A DNA stretch of 60,000 nucleotides from Apostichopus japonicus (Eukaryota > Echinodermata > Holothuroidea > Aspidochirotida > Stichopodidae): the NCBI RefSeq assembly GCF_037975245.1, contig NC_092571.1:24878564-24938563 (forward strand). Direction: 5' to 3'. A program made the position numbers and the translations under genes. Positions 58,097 through 60,000 of the stretch are shown here, piece by piece. Every line of letters starts with the position of its first letter. The first letter of the stretch is position 1. Below the pieces are notes generated by a model. That model saw only the letters and a list, made by a program, of their open reading frames with translations, ran no database searches and had not been told where the DNA came from.

Positions 58097-58740
58097 AACA
58101 AGTAGAATATGAAGGAGAAAAATAACTTGAGCATTATCATAGATAATATCAAATAATTGACTGAAATCATATTTAATTTAACGATACAATTCAAATTTAA
58201 AATAATTATCTCCAATTTTATTTTATCTAATGGGAGTAAAAAGACCCATTTTAACCAAATTTTAGCATATCTGCAGTTACACGACTTTCGTCATTTTTTT
58301 CTTCAAATAAACCACCAGGCAAAATCTCTTTACCCAGGGCCGACGGGAAGGGGGTACGGGGTCCGATGGGGCTACGGCCCTGTGTAAATAAGTGGGTACG
58401 GACAAATATAGAATAAAGAATAATTTATTCCTTGCACATGCCTAAGAATGTACCATGAATTTATGAAGACTTCAAAGGGAGTGGGATGCCGGGATACTCT
58501 TGCGTATACCGTTACAGCAAGTTTGAAAGCGTATTCGGGAAGAGAGGTATAGGAAATGACACTAATATAATACAAAAACCGAACTTTTTATAAGTAGAAC
58601 TGATAATCTTAAATGACCGCGGAAAAGAGCATTTTGCGTAGATTTCTGTTTTCTGCCAAATCAGCATTTATTTATAAGGCTAAGTAAATGAACAATGGAA
58701 AAAATCAGTGGAAAATTTTTAGACAATGGAAAAGAGCAAA
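58097..58740. other. Non-coding stretch after the satellite
   Basis: AT-rich, with a local GC-rich patch around 58338-58384. I see no gene or known repeat. Confidence 0.5.
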
Positions 58741-58808
58741 GATATTGATTCGAAATAGCGACCTCTAAATTACAAGCCCAACGCTCAACCAACTGAGCTA
58801 TTCATCCC
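58741..58808 (-). tRNA. tRNA-like sequence, probable pseudogene or SINE head
   Basis: On the minus strand, TAGCTCAGTTGGTTGAGCG is an intact tRNA A box and D arm. CTTGTAA forms an anticodon loop with TGT (Thr-like). The B-box region (TATTTCGAATCAA) is imperfect and the acceptor ends pair poorly. I judge it a decayed tRNA copy, not a working gene. Confidence 0.5.
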
Positions 58809-58828
58809 TTAGTTGGTGGGATCCCTTT

Positions 58829-59852
58829 CAGGGGCGTCGTGCGAAAATAAATTTTGGGGGGCCCGTGAGCAGGTGATGACTATCTAAGCGGAGCGCCACC
58901 ACAGGTTGGCGCACAGCGTACAAGAAAATTTTTCGTCTGGCAGACCCCTCAGATTGCAGGAAACGGCACTTCCCGTGCCTTATGGCAGTAAGCAACACCC
59001 CTTAACATTGATAAAAATTTCCGGCAATTTTTTATTTTGGGAAAAATTCTCGAAGGAAGTGATCGCCATTTATTCCTCAGTTTACCAATTCCTCGTCTCC
59101 CAGAAGCGCCCAAAATTTAAGAAATCGAAACATTTTTGTGTTGGCTGATCCATGATCGCCGCCCATGACCGTGAGAAGTCGTGACTGGGTGAAGAAAAAG
59201 CATATATGCCGTTTGAAAACATGGGCAGAAAAAGCGAAAGTAGCGAAACCTAAGGTCAAACGTGCGATAACGAAGTGATTATATTCCAGGTTAATTGTGA
59301 CTCTATTTGAAATGGTTATTATTATTCATTTTTTTCGAAACTATACCTATCAGATCATGAGGAAAATTTATTCTGGTGGACCTTTTAGCGAACTGATTGC
59401 ATTACTTAAGAAGAAGTTCACATGGAGTCCCATAATCTCTGTTCACTACATTTATCTTAAATTTCCGAACTTTGTTACAGGCTTAGAAAACAATTAAAAA
59501 ATTTGCCATTTTTTCATGGAAAATTGACTGACTTTGGCAAAGGTAACGGGTTGCACTTACTCTGGGACTACGTATATATAATATTGTTCAACAATGGCAG
59601 CGTTGATGGCACATTTGGTTTATTAGTTATCAACCAGTTATTATTTAACTGTTTCGATTGACTGAATATCAACAATTAATAACCATTGACCAAGCAGTCA
59701 ACAGAAGCCCCATTTCTCGTAGGCCCTACAAGAAATGCAGTTGCTGACATTGTTCGAAAACCCTTTTTTTAAATTATGACAAAATTTTATGACACCTTTG
59801 ACAAACTTTGGGGGCCTGTGCCCCCCGGGCCCCAATAGGCACGACGCCACTG
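58829..59852. mobile_element. hAT-like non-autonomous element, 1024 bp
   Basis: The 8-bp direct repeat ATCCCTTT flanks it at 58821-58828 and 59853-59860. The ends are CAGGGGCGTCGTGC and, reversed, CAGTGGCGTCGTGC: 13 of 14 matching. Short poly-G/C runs sit inside both ends. No transposase frame is seen, so it would need an enzyme in trans. Part of its left arm (GCGCCACCACAGGTTGGCG, about 58891-58912) matches the smaller element at 41365-41735 in reverse. Confidence 0.92.
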
Positions 59853-60000
59853 ATCCCTTTATAGCCATTTCTTTCCCAAGGGCGCCCTCCATTCAGAAGA
59901 CACAGTACCTTGTATTCTGTGTAACCAGGGATCACGCCACAGTTTTCATTCGATACAACCGAGAAAGCGGCGGTGAAGGGATTTCATGCGAAATTATGTA

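Noticed and set aside
58741-58808. Functional tRNA-Thr gene
   Set aside because: The A box and anticodon loop are good, but the B box and acceptor stem are degenerate.
1-60000. CRISPR arrays, operons, insertion sequences, phage genes
   Set aside because: The window is eukaryotic; its tandem repeats lack unique spacers and no prokaryotic genes are present.

Overview
This is an AT-rich, intron-rich animal nuclear window, with no operons and no prokaryote-style genes. Two protein genes are supported. The gene content, the large single-exon methuselah-like receptor and the repeat style suggest a marine invertebrate deuterostome, most likely an echinoderm such as a sea cucumber. The species assignment is inference.

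Gene 1 (+ strand, 3745-39965; left end outside the window) is an SH2D5-like PTB-SH2 adaptor, rebuilt here from 11 coding exons. All junctions have AG acceptors and GT donors, and the spliced frame is continuous: 2523 nt, 840 residues plus stop. The first four exons encode the PTB domain and a following charged helix. Two small exons and one 1.2 kb exon encode a long acidic disordered linker. The last exons encode a tensin-like SH2 domain that keeps the FLVR arginine, followed by an NPxY tail. The first coding exon must lie left of position 1. The 3' UTR carries several AATAAA signals between 40277 and 42062.

The introns of gene 1 hold most of the repeats: a TIR element at the left edge (1-799), a tRNA-derived SINE (7062-7385), a dispersed family with a conserved 'CTTCGCTCCTCGCTTACC' core, a 48-bp minisatellite (16988-17215), a TTTTAA hexamer array that runs almost into a splice acceptor (29941-30230), a degenerate 50-100 bp array (32700-33905), a 356-bp tandem duplication (34605-35300) and one of two TTAA-flanked MITEs (35589-35947).

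The region 42063-51889 is intergenic. It contains the second TTAA MITE, two hAT-like non-autonomous elements with 8-bp target duplications, a SINE, a copy of a repeat with a hammerhead-like core, and a near-perfect 91-bp palindrome.

Gene 2 (+ strand, 51890-55426) is a single-exon family B/adhesion-class methuselah-like GPCR of 1178 residues: signal peptide, somatomedin-B domain, duplicated Cys-rich modules, seven membrane segments and an acidic repeated C-tail. Downstream lie a 21-bp satellite with higher-order structure (57361-58096), a tRNA-like sequence and a third hAT-like element (58829-59852). The two genes look unrelated in function: an intracellular phosphotyrosine adaptor and a cell-surface receptor.
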